DNA from: Lineus longissimus
Lineage: Eukaryota > Nemertea > Pilidiophora > Heteronemertea > Lineidae
Assembly (NCBI RefSeq): GCF_910592395.1
Contig: NC_088308.1
Span: 8,135,001 to 8,199,000 of the forward strand
Direction: 5' to 3'
DNA length: 64,000 nt
Positions 34,711-47,649 of the stretch are shown piece by piece. The translations under genes were made by a program, and so were the position numbers. The notes beneath the pieces were generated by a model. That model was given only the letters and a program-made list of their open reading frames with translations. It ran no database searches and was not told where the DNA came from. The number at the start of each line of letters is the position of its first letter. Within the stretch, counting starts at the first letter, position 1.

Positions 34711-36758
34711 GGTATATCAAGTGTATACTTGCAGCTCAATCAGCCTCTTGCCGCTTTGTGCCACTAAGCTGTTTGTTGCATGCAGCAAGGCCGCTAACCT
34801 GAGTAAAATGTAGCCCGATTTATTATCGGAATTCTTATTGGAATGATTCGTTATCAATAATGCATCAAACTAATCCGAATATTGTCAAGGCTATATTAAT
34901 GATATCGGCGCTTTAGCCGGAATGAGCAAATTGAGCAACATGTTGTGACTATCAAGTGACTATGGCCAGCACAAAATCGTTTAAGTGTTGGTACCTGGAA
35001 GATTTAAAGGCGGGGGTGGGGCTATAGACAAGAGCATGTAGGGGTCAAATTGGTGGCATATGCAAGATGACCATCATACGTATGGGAACGTGCTCTTGTT
35101 TAACTTAGGAACAAAAAAGTCTTCGAACATGAAGCAAATGAAATAGTATGCGACTGTTTGATAGTGAAGATGCCTTGGTCAGTTTGCAACCAAAATATTA
35201 AAGAGACAAGTTGGAGATGAGATATGTTAGTTTTTTACACAGAAATGGCTTCTAGCAGAACTTTGACTTTTCCAAACAGGATTATGGAAAAATCAGCCAA
35301 CTCCAAGAAGAATTTCACTAAGAGCGGAATGTAACAGTAGGCCTTATATAATATTCGCAAGCCATATCTAAAACCGCATTCATGATTTTAGAGGTCAGTG
35401 TTGGTGTGATGTTGCTTGTGGTGTATTACGGTGGCGTTTAGACACATTATCCTCCTGGCCACCTGAAGCCACACCAAAGTTGTCCCTTTTAATGATCTGA
35501 AACACCCGGCTCCTGTCGAAAGACCCCCTGTGGATATCTCAGCGAAATAGCGGCATTTTTAGGAAAGCTATCAGAGTTTCAAACAGTTTCTTTTATAGAC
35601 ACCAGCTATTGCCTCAGTAATGCAAGAAGGGCTGCGCTGCCCAACCAAAAAAGGTAACGCTTCCTTCCTATCATATTCATCGGATGTCTTTATCACCAGC
35701 TTGCACAATAGGTGATAAGAGACACATTTACCAATTATTTTTGTCTGACCGCAGCTGCAGAAATAGCTAATTTATTCATAACTATTGGCCGGTAGTGTGC
35801 CATTAGGGCTCGTCAAGGCAATCAATAAAAGAACTAGCCGAGATATTGCATTTCATAATACGATTTCGCGACGTTAGGCAATTATGCAATTTCCTTTTTT
35901 TTCTCTCGAAAATATAAGGCAAAATTCTTTTGGTGTTTTTTCATGATTGGATGGAGTCAGCTTGACCGACCAAGGGCTATCATTCACGAATCGATTTGTT
36001 CACTTCCAATGAGCGCTTTAGCACTTTGTACGTTTTAACCCTTGTATCATTCAGATCATATTGAACTTTAAGCGGTATTGCCTCCGTATTCTCTGCCAAT
36101 GCATGTTGTAAAAATGGTGTAGAAATGTTGCATATTAAATGTAAAGCAAGTCTTTGTTGCATGTTGCAAAATGTTGTAAAGACTTCAGCCAATCACAGAT
36201 AGGATTCAGGTCATATGATCTACCTGAACTCACGTCACGTGGACAAAATAACATCCCTAATGAAGCATGCTGATAAGGGGACTACAATTGAACACAAAGT
36301 AGGACCAAGAGGCTAATATATATATGCATAGGATAACTGCCCTTATGGGACACAAATTCAAACGTCCAGTGATAAGCGCCATATGATGCCCCTTCTGGTT
36401 CCCTCTGTCTTCAGTTTTTGACGACGTTTATTTCGCCTCTCACCAACCAATGAGAGCTAAAATTGCTTCAGAGGCACTCGAAAGTGTCAACTCCTCTCAT
36501 TGGAATCATCCATTTTCCCAAAAAATTCCCTGTTTTCACCAAAATGTTACAAAATTTTTACCCCAAGTTGCTAAAATGTCGCAATTTTGTTGCCATGTGT
36601 GTATAGAGGCTGTTGCAAAAATGTTGCAAAAATGTTACCAGTGACCCTGCTTTAGGAAAGATTCGTTGGTAGGCCTACGTGTATTAATCACTGTAGACAA
36701 GCGCGTCATGATCGTGCAGTGATATACCATGTACAGGGCGAGTGCATCTTTTTTTTGG
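34711..36758. other. gene-free stretch
   Basis: No protein-like frame. Bases 36,540-36,640 contain several AAAATGTTRCAAAA-like words, a loose low-complexity tract. Confidence 0.4.
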
Positions 36759-37547
36759 CCGGGTCTATTTGGCAAGCCGCTCGCCGAACAGGCATCTTTT
36801 TTTGTCCTGTTTGGAGAGCCGCTTGCCAAACAGCACTAAAAAGCCACCCTGTTTGGCCAGCCGGGCTTGCCAAACAGGTAAAAAATCTACCCTGTTTGGC
36901 GAGCTGGAGACTTTACTTTAATATTAATGAGTTCGGCTCTCCATTCAGGACAAGAAAAAGTCGCTGTTTGGTAAGCCGGGCTTGCCAAGTAGTCACTTCC
37001 CTTTTTTTTATACTGCCAATGTACATATAGACAATGCGAAATCCGTGCGAAAGTGTGACTGATAACCCTGCACAACAAATCAATGTGGACTCTTCTGGTA
37101 TTGTATGGCACTTCAGTATTCTCGGCGACGAAGGTAAATTTGATTATCCGTATCAGTTTCACTAATTGTCAACACGCCTGACTGTATGTATTTTCCATAA
37201 GCTATCATGGATCTGCTGCGGTGGGTAACTATAGTTGCTACCGGGAATACATGGCCACGTCCTTTTGAACCACTGTGTGCAAACTACAGGCTGGATTTAT
37301 TTTTAGGAAGTGACTATTTGGCAAGCCCGGCTTACCAAACAGCGACTTTTTCTTGTCCTGAATGTAGAGCCGAACTCATTAATATTAAAGTAAAGTCTCC
37401 AGCTCGCCAAGCAGGGTAGATTTTTTACCTGTTTGGCAAGCCCGGCTGGAGGAACAGGGTGACTTTTTAGTGCTGTTTGGCAAGCGGCTCTCCAAACAGG
37501 ACAAAAAAAGATGCCTGTTCGGCGAGCGGCTTACCAAATAGACCCGG
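36759..37547. mobile_element. ~789-bp inverted-repeat element with nested palindromes
   Basis: The left arm (36759-37010) and right arm (37306-37547) are inverted copies with short indels. Both ends read CCGGGTCTATTTGG inward. Within each arm the word CTGTTTGGCAAGC recurs four to five times in both orientations, so each arm folds on itself as well as on its partner. The 295-bp spacer is unrelated and non-coding. No transposase was seen. The right tip shares CCGG with the MITE that starts at 37544. Confidence 0.8.
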
Positions 37548-37714
37548 TGTAAAAGTAAAAAGTGTCCCCCCTGGAAAAAGTGTCCGGCCCTATTGTATTC
37601 TGCAATATGGTTCTATAGAGACCCTGACAGTCAATAGCTCAGAGATTGAAGCGCATAATAGAATCCTTTGTTCCCGGACATTTTATCCTCGGACATTTTA
37701 AACTTCTACACCGG
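37544..37714 (+). mobile_element. CCGGTGTA-ended MITE, copy 1
   Basis: 171 bp. The left end is CCGGTGTAAAAGT, and the right end read inward is CCGGTGTAGAAGTTTAAAAT. It shares its whole interior with the copy at 47479-47649, including CAATATGGTTCTATAGAGAC. No coding content. It starts inside the last bases of the 789-bp inverted-repeat element. Confidence 0.85.
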
Positions 37715-38479
37715 CCTTATTTTTCTTTTCCTCTTGAATCTTATTGTCGGTCCCGTCAACAGATTTCACGTTGATATGTTTGCTGATTTTTACAGAGATT
37801 GCTTTTCTTCCCCCTGGTGTCCATTGTTCACAGTTGATTTCGGTGGTGGTGGTGTTGGGCGGGGGGGGGGGTCTGAAAAGGACTGTGGGTATGAAAATGT
37901 ATAAAGACATTGGCCCGTACCTAGATCTTATACTTTTTTTCTTATCGGGTAACCCCTAAACGTTAATTAATCTAGTTGCCATAATTTGATCTAATAAAAC
38001 TTGAGACATAGTTTGCTTTTTAGTTTCTGCTGAAAATCAAAAAAGGACATGGACATTTATATACTTCTGACGATGACTATCATAACAGAAATTTAATTCC
38101 ATTTCTTAACAACTCACCAGGGCTAAATTTATCCATTAATGATGCAGGTACTGGCTTGCGTGTTGTCACCTCAGATCAAACGCGGCATTCAGTTAAAGCA
38201 TTGAGATGTCATAACACTGTCAGAAGAAATAAATAGCGTATCCTAAGTAAATGCACACGATGCGCGATCGATTGCTTGATATGTAATCATTTGTATCTTC
38301 ATTATAAAGCAGAACCTTTGCACGAGTTATAAGAGCCACATGTAGGTCGTGACAAGAAACTGCCGATACTAGAAACAATCTCCGCGGCGGATCGAGCGCT
38401 ATATGAAAAACGAGTTATGCCCGATAACACCGTTTATAAAAATTAAATGGCCTTTGAGTGTTCACATTTGCTCCTATGA
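37715..38479. other. gene-free stretch with an 11-G tract
   Basis: A run of 11 G at 37861-37871 follows a GGTGGTGGTG stretch. Nothing else was recognised. Confidence 0.5.
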
Positions 38480-38649
38480 CCGGTGTATAAGTTTGATATT
38501 TCCCAGGATAGAATGTCCGGGAACAAATGATTCTATTATGTGCTTTAATCGCTGAATTATTGATGATCACGGCCTCTATAGAACTACATGTAGATACAAT
38601 TATCCGTCACAACAATTTTTCCAGGGAACATTTTCGACTTCTACATCGG
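38480..38649 (-). mobile_element. CCGGTGTA-ended MITE, copy 2 (inverted)
   Basis: About 170 bp in opposite orientation to copy 1. The inward-reading end CCGGTGTATAAGTTTGATAT and the interior GATTCTATTATG and CTCTATAGAAC match copy 1 in reverse complement. It is more diverged than copies 1 and 4. Confidence 0.75.
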
Positions 38650-41600
38650 TCTCTGTTCAACCTTATCAGGCCGAACAAATGCTACGTTCATATCAGAAAC
38701 CACACACCTGGATGTTCAGTGGCTCTTTCCGTCGCGCGTTAGTCACGAATGATACCAATCATATATAGGGCGTCCGCTTTGTTGACAATGATACATTCAT
38801 CTTTCTGCTTGGCTGGTTCGGGCCCATTAGTCACATACATATAACCAGTGGAACGGAGCATTTGTTGATCAATCAACATTGATGACGTTTGTAGAAAATA
38901 TTCTGTATTGGAACAGAACTAGAGTCAATATGCAATCATCATGGATTATTATTGATTCCCTTTTGAGACAGTCTGATCTAAGAAAAATCATTTAAGGGTC
39001 ATCAATCACTTTCACTAATTTCAAAAGAGTACAAAACAAACATTTCTAGACAGACCCTTCATTACCGTCCCCCGAAGAAGTACGTTCGATCATGGTGATT
39101 TATGGTGTTTGCGTTTTTTATGAAAAAAACTAAAAGAAGTTCAAGAGTCGCTCTTCCTCCCTGGCCCGGTGATTACACACAGCAACCCAGGCTGTGGCCG
39201 CATCAAGCAAGGATCCCCGTCTTGCGAGGTGTCACCAATTCGGGCGACAACCTCTCGAAACTCCCCGAATCGACTCTGCCTTGGTGAAACCACGGCGTCC
39301 AGATGGGGAATTTCGCCACGGAATAGCTATATGAAGCTGTGCCGACACGTGGTCGAATATAAAACATTTAAAGATGTAAAAATGTGCGATATCTCGCTAA
39401 ATCTTACCGATTGTCAAGTGATGTTAAACCAATCTACGGAACAAGTTGGGAATTCAGCAATGAAACCAACATGGACATGCGCTGATGTGGGCTTTTTTGC
39501 AATTCAGAGAATTCAGGCCTTTCCCAATATACCAACGGTCTATTGTCTTTAGACAAAGCCCGCTCGCACCTAGGCCTAAATCCCAATTTAAACCACAGTC
39601 CTATCGAGGCGACATCAGGGCAAATCTTGATAACATCAACCCCCATGAAACCTCTTTCTGGATCGTCAACAGACCTAAATCGGCAAAGCAAATAAACGTA
39701 GATGCTGTTTTTAGAAGTCTGCAGCTAAATCTGGGGCTAACCCGTAAATCTAACTAGGGAAAAACGTGCATGGTTCATTAACGCCCTTTTCACCCAAGCG
39801 AACGCCTAATATTTGTCAAAACAAATTATGGATGATCGCTTATTATTGTTGTTGCCATGGAAAATGGTTTGTTTCAATAAGAAACGCTGATTCACGAACA
39901 CGTACCAAAATTAACGACGTCTCTCCATTCAATTTTAATCAACTTTGCCAAAAGGCAGTAAATCAGTACTGATCAACCGCAAGGAAGCAGTCTGCACATT
40001 AATAAGTCACGATTACGATAATTACGGTAATAAATTTCAAAATGGAAATGCAACAGGATATTCACAATTACCTGAAATAATTTGTCATGACATCATTAAT
40101 CCTAGGACGAGAAAATGCCTACGTGAGAAGAATTTTACCAAATAAATTCGAACGAGGACAATTTTATAACAATAAGACGGCAATTTTTGCAGAGATTTTA
40201 CGCGCATTCATTTTGAGCGTCAAACAGGTGCATGTTTCTCCCCATCGACAATTTTTGCCGGTTGACCTACATGTACGGCGTGATTTTTTGGAAACCCCCG
40301 AAGATACATTTCATTTTTGATATTGATGCAGCTGATAACCATCGATAGTGGCACATGATATTCCCTCGAAAACTAGGAATTCGGAGCAAAATACGGCGAA
40401 ACTTTGCTTCTCTATGGTAACGCCGTTTTCAATGTTATCCTTAACTGGTTAAATTTCACCTGTGATCCGTAATTCAAAATGACATTTTTCGAAAATTTTC
40501 GGCCAGAATAACGGTCAAAACATGTTTTTGGTGACATCCTCACCACCCCTTCCCCCCCCCCCCCGCTAGCCACGCCCATGCCAGCGATCATGTTACGGGT
40601 AATAGAACCCTAGTAAAAAAAACCACAATCATCTCTTGTCTGATAAACTCAAAATGACTATCATTATACGTCGATAGAGCAGCTGTCTTTGATATGTTTC
40701 ACGACTCATCAAGATTTTTTATTACATTAATAGCAGACCGAAAGTTTGCAACTCGAATTAGATAAAAATTGTTTTTAACGGATATAGTGTTAAGGTGTGT
40801 GATTACCAGACAACATGTCATGGTTTATTTTTCGGGGTGTTGGCATTGTTCAATTTACGATAGCTAATAATAAATAACAGTTCTCTAAAATTGATGGGCT
40901 AAACCGTTAAACGAAAATGAACGGAAATGAAATGTATGTTATTGCTTAAACTATCACCGTTATTGCTTAAACTATGACTGAAAACAAGTCTCATTGGAAA
41001 TGACTTGTTGGTATTGCGTTATTGCCGCCCATGGGCCAAGAGCGATGACGATGATATGGTGATGGGGACGGCGATGACGACGATGACGAGATGGAGAAGG
41101 AGGATGGTCACAAAATGCCAAAAAGTATTCAAAGGTTTTGTTTCCATGGCTACGACAGCAAAACGCCCACATCAGTGACTGTTGTGCCGCCTGAGGATTA
41201 ATAATGATATAACGGTTTCGTTCAGCAGGTCCAGACGTGAATTTTGTATGGAACATGCTTAAAGGGTAACTCGTGTCAAATTTCACCATATAATGTTTTA
41301 GCTGATTTGACAAATGACTACGTCACTTTCTCATAAATCGGTAAGGTTTTCGAATCGAAATGCACATTTTCTAGAAATTGATGGTTTAATCCCGCCCGGA
41401 CGGCTCGCTTCGATGCCGTTTTCGTTGATGACGTCACAACATGAACATTTTCGCGGTCGCGGTGGTTTACATTCAGCGATTTTATAATAAATCTAATCAA
41501 AAATGGTAAATTTGAGCTTTACATTTGTGCTCAACAGTTAAAAACGGACGTATTTCCGCAAAGTTGTAAATCACATCATAGTATCACTTTAAATATTCTT

Positions 41601-42432
41601 GTTTTCGCTAAGGCTTTTAACACGTTTTCAAAACACAATCTTCCAGTGTATACAATTTACTATTTTCGACTTGCTACACTTCTCTGTCGATGAGTAGTAT
41701 AATGACTGCATCTAAAAAAGCTTGGCATTACTGATGAGATAATTAACCATAGCAATTATTATTAAATCCCCAGAGAAATCCGCTTCCTGTAGCCACGCCA
41801 TCATCTACATTTTTTGTCATTTGTCTTATAATCATATTAATCCTACAATTCAATCGATCGGGTAGAAATCTAATCGCACCATATCGTGGCTTACCTAAAT
41901 TCATCAGTAATACGGTATGAACGATGATATGTCGTCAGATTTTCATTAAAGAGAGCCACATAATACAGCTTATATAATTTATTAAGAAATTGACAGCGAT
42001 GACTGAGAGATGGCCTTGACCTTTCCCAAGGTAATCGTGATATCAGGTTTAGCGAAACAATAACGCCCACAAGACTGACGTGTCGCTGCGTAATTGCTTT
42101 CCTCAAATTCGTATGCAGTAAAGTTGATTGTCATGCAACTGGGGGCCAGTTGCATGATTTTTTTAATTCTTTTTTCACCTAATGTAACTTTAAGATTTTA
42201 TTGTTTTTATTTATTGATCAGTGTGACTGTAGTTCAAAGAGTTGAACGTACAGTCAAAAGACCTACATTGTATATGTCTTCAAGCATGTCCACATTCACA
42301 CAGCTTCAAAGAATACTGCTATGCACAATTATGTCATCTATCTACATATCATTCCCACAGTTAGCTATTTATCAAACAACTGTAGCCAAAAGTGTAGACC
42401 AATGTCTCGGCATAAGGGAGTTTTCGCAGCCT
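38650..42432. other. gene-free stretch
   Basis: No coding frame with a domain. A 13-C run is at 40552-40564. A GATGAC-type purine-rich tract is at about 41,040-41,105. A 203-codon plus frame (42094-42705) crosses the palindrome below and has no recognisable domain. Confidence 0.4.
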
Positions 42433-42534
42433 CCCCGAAACGCCAACGCGAACACCTTTCCCATTGTTCGACATAGTTATCGGGAGGTCGAACAATGGGC
42501 CATGAGACAGGCGTTCACGTTTGCGTTTCTGGGG
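42433..42534. repeat. ~100-bp two-stem palindrome
   Basis: The outer arms CCCCGAAACGCCAACGCGAA (42433-) and the reverse complement of 42510-42534 pair with a few mismatches. The inner arms CCCATTGTTCGAC (42460-42472) and GTCGAACAATGGG (42487-42499) pair perfectly. A similar but weaker palindrome lies at 51565-51679. Confidence 0.65.
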
Positions 42535-43734
42535 ATTATCGAAAAAACCCTAGTGAATCGAGAGCAGCCTAAAGCGTCATCCCTGGAAGTAATGCCCGTC
42601 CCTATGGTAGATAGCGAAGGGTTCTGTGTTTTTAAAAATTACCATCAATACTTCATATCAATAGCGCACAATAAAATCTTCGTCCTCCGGGTATCTATCC
42701 TTTAACATTTCAAATTTACACCTGTTATGAAAGCATCTGTCAGTGACAGGTGATACTGAACTTGTCTCAAAGTCATCAGGTTGGGAAAACAATAACGCTG
42801 TCATGGCTGATCATGTTTTATTCTCTCAAAGGTCGAGGAGCATGGTCATATTCTCTGACGTGACGTGTCGCTCCGTGTAAACGGCACTATACGAGGTATG
42901 TTTAATGAAAATCCAAGAACAATTGCGAAAATGAGAGCATTAATGCATCATTACTCAACATCTTGGAGCAAACTGTCGCACCATTTTTTCATAAAGGAAA
43001 CCTATAGCGAAACGCTTATAGAAATGGAGAAATTTGAACGGTTAAAACCGAAGGCGGGAATAAGCGTCCATTGCTTAAATGTTAGCAGTTTCGAGTTCCC
43101 CACAGGTAGTTGATCATATAGCCACTGAGCTGCATCGGAAGTCATCACCAATTTAGTTATTTTTACTACGTTCAGCTAGGCTAAATAGAGAATTGTGCCA
43201 CAACAGGATCTCTTTAATGTGATAAAGCATATTGTTATACAAGGCTGTATACAGGCGGCTAACCCAGCATTCATATTTTTTCCTCCCATGCAACTTTTTG
43301 ACTCCTTTTTTCAATTTAACCCTAGCGACTGTGTGCCAATATTAACATGTACTAAGGCTATTATTAGGGCAACGTTCTCAGAGTGTACAATGTACATGTT
43401 TGCAAACGCGCCACGAATGCGACAAAAATTTCTTATCTGTCAGTATAAAATGGGACCGAACTGCGATCGATATCATTCCCCGACCAGCGATTACTGGTTG
43501 TACTCGAGTTTTGTCACGTTTGATTTTTATGATTTTCCCGGCGTTATTTTCGGCATACGGAAAATCCAGAATACTTCCGACGCCACAGAAATGCCACAAT
43601 GGTTCCGAGATAACGATGACAATGACGTCAAAAGGACCACATCTTTTCATTGACATCCTCAAATTACCACTAAGCAAATTATCGTGTAAAGAAAGCTTTT
43701 GATATCAATTTTTTTTTCCATTTCCAATGCATTG
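42535..43734. other. gene-free stretch
   Basis: No frame here was recognised. A 152-codon plus frame (43195-43653) overlaps open frames on the other strand and has no domain. Confidence 0.4.
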
Positions 43735-43965
43735 TCTAACGTATGTCGACACGACTCTCTTGCAAAGACCATCTTGCAAGGTATAGTGCCTGGAGGGAGG
43801 ACAAGAGGAAGACCTAGGAAAACCTTGCTGGATAACACCAAGGAATGGACAGGCCTACCAACAACACGACTGATCTAGGAGGCCGAAAACAGAGCGTCCT
43901 GTGCACGAATCACTGCTGCTAGCTGTCATGGCGCTCTCACGACCACAGGTCACGGGACTGACTGA
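43735..43965 (+). pseudogene. LINE ORF2 C-terminal fossil
   Basis: Reading plus-strand codons in the frame of GAC at 43753 gives DSLAKTILQG, then GGRTRGRPRKTLLDN, KEWTGL and a Cys/His-containing tail ending at TGA 43963-43965. This is the typical C-terminus of LINE reverse transcriptase proteins (a basic GRPRK-type motif followed by a KEWTG-type motif). An in-frame TAG follows the leucine-isoleucine after KEWTGL, so the copy is dead. The catalytic part is absent upstream. It belongs to a different LINE lineage from the 28-30 kb copy, whose C-terminus looks unlike this. Confidence 0.7.
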
Positions 43966-44072
43966 TTGACAATGCATTGTTCCTTAAGCTCTAGGTGTTG
44001 CACCAACCCACACTGAAAACCGGTGGTGGAACACAGTGCCTATGAACAATTTGGGGCGAAACAAGTATAGGA
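43966..44072. other. short spacer between LINE fossil and MITE
   Basis: Nothing recognised. Confidence 0.5.
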
Positions 44073-44296
44073 CCGGTGTAGAAATAGAAAATGTCCCCTG
44101 GAAAAAGTGTCCGGCCTGTTGCATTCTACCCGATGATGGCTTGCGGTTTTATCAATTACTGTACTATTGAATTTTGTCGGGTTATGATATATGGTTCTAT
44201 AGAGGCCATGTCAGTCAATAGCGCAGAAAGCGCATTAAAGAGTCAATTGCTTCCCCGAAATTCTATGTTCTAGGAAATTTCTAGCTTCTACACAAG
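44073..44296 (+). mobile_element. CCGGTGTA-ended MITE, copy 3 (longer form)
   Basis: Same ends and flanking interior as copy 1 (GGAAAAAGTGTCCGGCC, ATGGTTCTATAGAG), but with about 50 extra bases between CATTCTAC and ATATGGTTC. The right end has decayed (CTTCTACACAAG). The extra segment shows that the 171-bp copies are internally shorter versions, or that this copy gained an insertion. Confidence 0.75.
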
Positions 44297-45690
44297 TTTG
44301 GATTATAACGGTCATTCTGGAGTTGCTGGGTTTTCTGAGGACTCCAATTGTTTTCTGGATTTCTTCAAATCTATATGGACTTCAATTTCCGCGCAAGGTG
44401 TTTCTATTATAGACAGAATGAAAGATTACAGCGGACAAATTGCCTCAAGCATGTCAAGATAATCTTATTGTGTTTCTTTCTCATAGTATCTTTTGATGGA
44501 TTACCTGCAAACTGAATTTATTTCCGGCTGAAATCCCATTTCATTTCCCATCTTAGAGATCAAGAAATTGTGAGTGAAAGACCAAGTTGTAACTATTGAA
44601 ATTGGCAAAGGTAAAATGACATTTCATTAAAGGATTTCGCTGCAATTACATTTAATTTGTAGCGATTTACCTGCAATTTGTACTTCTTCAACTGCAATGG
44701 ACTTCGCTGCTTCTTCAGCATCAATATATTTTCTTCTGAAACTCAGAAAGTGCCGGAACCGCTTGTAATCGAAACGGGAATGAAATGAGCAAAGGTACAT
44801 GAACAGCAATTATGTTTCTAAATTTTATTTTGGTATGGTCTTATTTCCACCTAATAATTGACAATGCAGCCTGTGTCTTCGTAAAAAAAACAGCATCTAT
44901 CACGGGTTATTTTGAGTACGGCCGCAGGTGAAACGTCGTACTAGCTGTATAAAAAATGTATCTCATAGAACTTTTAGATGGATATAGGCGACGCAATCCA
45001 AGCAGTTGTGGGAGCACTTTTTGAAATCATTCCTAGTCAAAATAAATTGGCTTGCTTGGAGCTACTCGTTACCCTGGCAACAGGGAACTTTAAAGGCTTA
45101 CGCCGTTCGTTAAACATTTGACATTTGTAATTGAAATTCAAAATTTCAAATTGTGTAAATTCGACCTGGATATAAGTTTCGACAATGCTGTTGTGTACAC
45201 ATATATATAATACCAAAGTGCAACAAATCGTTTGCATAAAAAAGCACTACGGCTTTTGTGTATGAAGGCATTTCTATTTTCCTCGACCACCAGTAATTAT
45301 GAACGGCGTACTCGTTTGACATGACAAACTGAATGGACGGAGGATATTGCATGTGCACTCTATAGAGCTTCCCGAATGTATTCAAATGTTTTGTTTTTTA
45401 ATATTGATATAAAAAAAAAACATTGATGCTAATAATAGAGCTTTCCAAATGTACTGGAGGTACTCAGATGCTAGTGCGAAAGGCTGTTCACCTCTTCACC
45501 GCCTTTACGGATACATTCACCTCCATAAAAATCCGAAAAAGGTATACGACTCCGTTCTTTCAAAGCAATGGCGGCCGATTCAATTGTGGTGGAAATGTAT
45601 AACACCGGATCTTCTACATATACTGTCCCCCAGGTCAATTGATTAGCATAGCTATGTCGTTTGCACAAAAAAAATTTTTTATCAAGGTTT
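44297..45690. other. gene-free stretch
   Basis: No gene, RNA or repeat was recognised apart from an A-run at about 45,411-45,421. Confidence 0.4.
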
Positions 45691-45830
45691 TGTCGCCGAA
45701 GTACATTTCGGCACAAGCTCTTGGGCTTTACATGGCCGGAACTTGGCGTGATCATAACTGTAGGCAATATGACCAGACTTTTTCTTCGATATTTACTATC
45801 TGACCTACTTTCTTGCCTCCAGTCGGCCAT
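45691..45830 (+). repeat. dispersed repeat related to 46,735-46,920
   Basis: It shares CTTGGGCT, ATGGCCG, AACTTG and the end block ACCTACTTTCTTGCCT in the same order as the second copy. Non-coding; class unknown. Confidence 0.5.
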
Positions 45831-46734
45831 CTTTCAAACTACTACTCTCCTGTCGAATAATGGACTGAAAACCCGATAATGGAACATTGATAGTACCCTC
45901 TTTTTCATGCTATATGTGTAGTTACAACTATACAATGGACAAATTGCACGGCAGGTGTACGTTCGGATCTTATGAGCTTCCTGAGACGAAAAAAAAGTCC
46001 GATCTAAGACCGCTTCAATTACAACAAAGTCGATACATCGGCCAAGCCGGAACAAGCCGTCATGACCATCGTCCACAACCCATTGCTTATATAAATTTAA
46101 CATTAAAAAAATGGCATCGAACAACGACTGAGGCCTGACTCAAATCAGAAACGGTCTCAGATCAGTGAAACCAGAGTATATAAATTCAAGAACAGACAAA
46201 ATTGCCCGGTAGATAATGTTCCGATTTTCGTGGACTTCCTGAGATGAAAAGGAAACTTAGCTATCAGCCATCTCAACATCATCATCAACGCCGACCGGCG
46301 CGTTCTGGATTCATGATCAATTACTGTCAAAGCATTGCAACCACAAACGCCTCGGGCTAAACCTAGTCTTCCTTAATTTCTTTCATTCCGCCTTTTTTTC
46401 TTCTGAAACAGAATTCATTTCCGGGCGAGTCGTGTTAACAATAATGTTTCATCGTTATCATGGTTATGAAGACGTCATATATGTTTTTTTTGGCAAGGAG
46501 GTATTTGTTGTCAAATAGTCTGAATAATGGCTTCTTTTACTATAACTGTGCTATGGTATGTTAATCACACCTTGGCGTACACACTAAAATGTCGATCAAA
46601 CAGCTAATGATGATTAAAGAACAGTTTGGGGCTAGTTTCAAATTGTCTTTGGTAAATTAGTACGGTTGTTGACATTGTGATACACCCCACAGTAATGCTA
46701 ACGAAAACTGAGACGAACCAAATACTGCTTTTTA

Positions 46735-46920
46735 GCTCACATGTGGGGAGCTTATACAATACCGCGACGTCCGTCGCCGTAGTCGTCGCCCCTCGTCTAA
46801 AAGCGGGGCACGTTTCGTAAGCCCTTGGGCTAGATGGCCGAAACTTGCCCAGTATCTTACGATTTAACCTACTTTCTTGCCTGCAGGCAAATCCTTTGCA
46901 ATTTTAAAGCCCTTGCAACG
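46735..46920 (+). repeat. TTTTAGCTCACATG-type dispersed repeat
   Basis: It opens with TTTTAGCTCACATGTGGGGA, followed by CGTCCGTCGCCGTAGTCGTC, and ends with ACCTACTTTCTTGCCT. I recall similar TTTTAGCTCA...GACGTCCGTCG sequences as a common interspersed repeat in marine invertebrate genomes. It shares its right half with 45691-45830. Confidence 0.5.
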
Positions 46921-47478
46921 AGAGAGTGGAATTGTTTATGGTGGGTGTAAAGAAAAAGGCTTCACCACATATACCAGAAAAATGCCTTGAAGGAGATGAA
47001 GAAAAAGACGAGTGAACTGCGCCACGCGACTCCCCCGCTTGCCATTTCATAGAAAATATTAACTGTGATGAAAAGAATACATTGTATATTTATTAAGCTT
47101 TCGGAATAGATGCTTCTGGTTCATGACAATTTATTCTTGACAGCGCATCAGAGCTAGCCCATCAAACACGTGAAGCCGTATGATCCGTACATGTGATGTC
47201 CGGAAATCGTGTGAGTGGAATTGTGTATTAACCACACTGTTTTCGATTAAATCATACAAGGACCTTTACATAGACGTTTTATACGTCCCTGTTTTTATTG
47301 TTAGCGCAATGTAACTATTTGTGAAGAAATTATCGGCCCAATTTAGACTATCTTTAGACGCTTGCGATTACCGAATTGAAGGCACTGGTTATTTCATCGA
47401 TCACTACGACGGCGCCAGGCGAAGTTGTTGGGTGAAATGGAAGCTTCGCTCGAGTAGTGTTTCGTGAGACAAACAAGA
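46921..47478. other. gene-free stretch
   Basis: No coding or RNA feature was recognised. Confidence 0.4.
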
Positions 47479-47649
47479 CCGGTGTAACAGTAACAAATGC
47501 CCCCCAGGAAAAAGTGTCCGGCCCTATTGTATTCTGCAATATGGTTCTATAGAGACTCTGACCGTCAATAGCTCAGAGATTGAAGAGCATAATAGAATCC
47601 TTTGTTTCCCGGGCATTCTATCCTAGGACATTTTAAACTTCTACACCGG
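47479..47649 (+). mobile_element. CCGGTGTA-ended MITE, copy 4
   Basis: 171 bp, the same length and orientation as copy 1 and nearly identical to it. Intact CCGG lies at both tips. The left flank (AAACAAGA) and right flank (CAGTGAGA) give no clear target duplication. Confidence 0.85.

Noticed and set aside
42094-42705. 203-codon plus-strand frame with a hydrophobic start
   Set aside because: It runs straight through a palindrome and has no recognisable domain or conserved motif; probably chance.
45471-45830. 119-codon minus-strand frame
   Set aside because: Half of it lies on a dispersed repeat shared with 46.7-46.9 kb, and no domain is visible.
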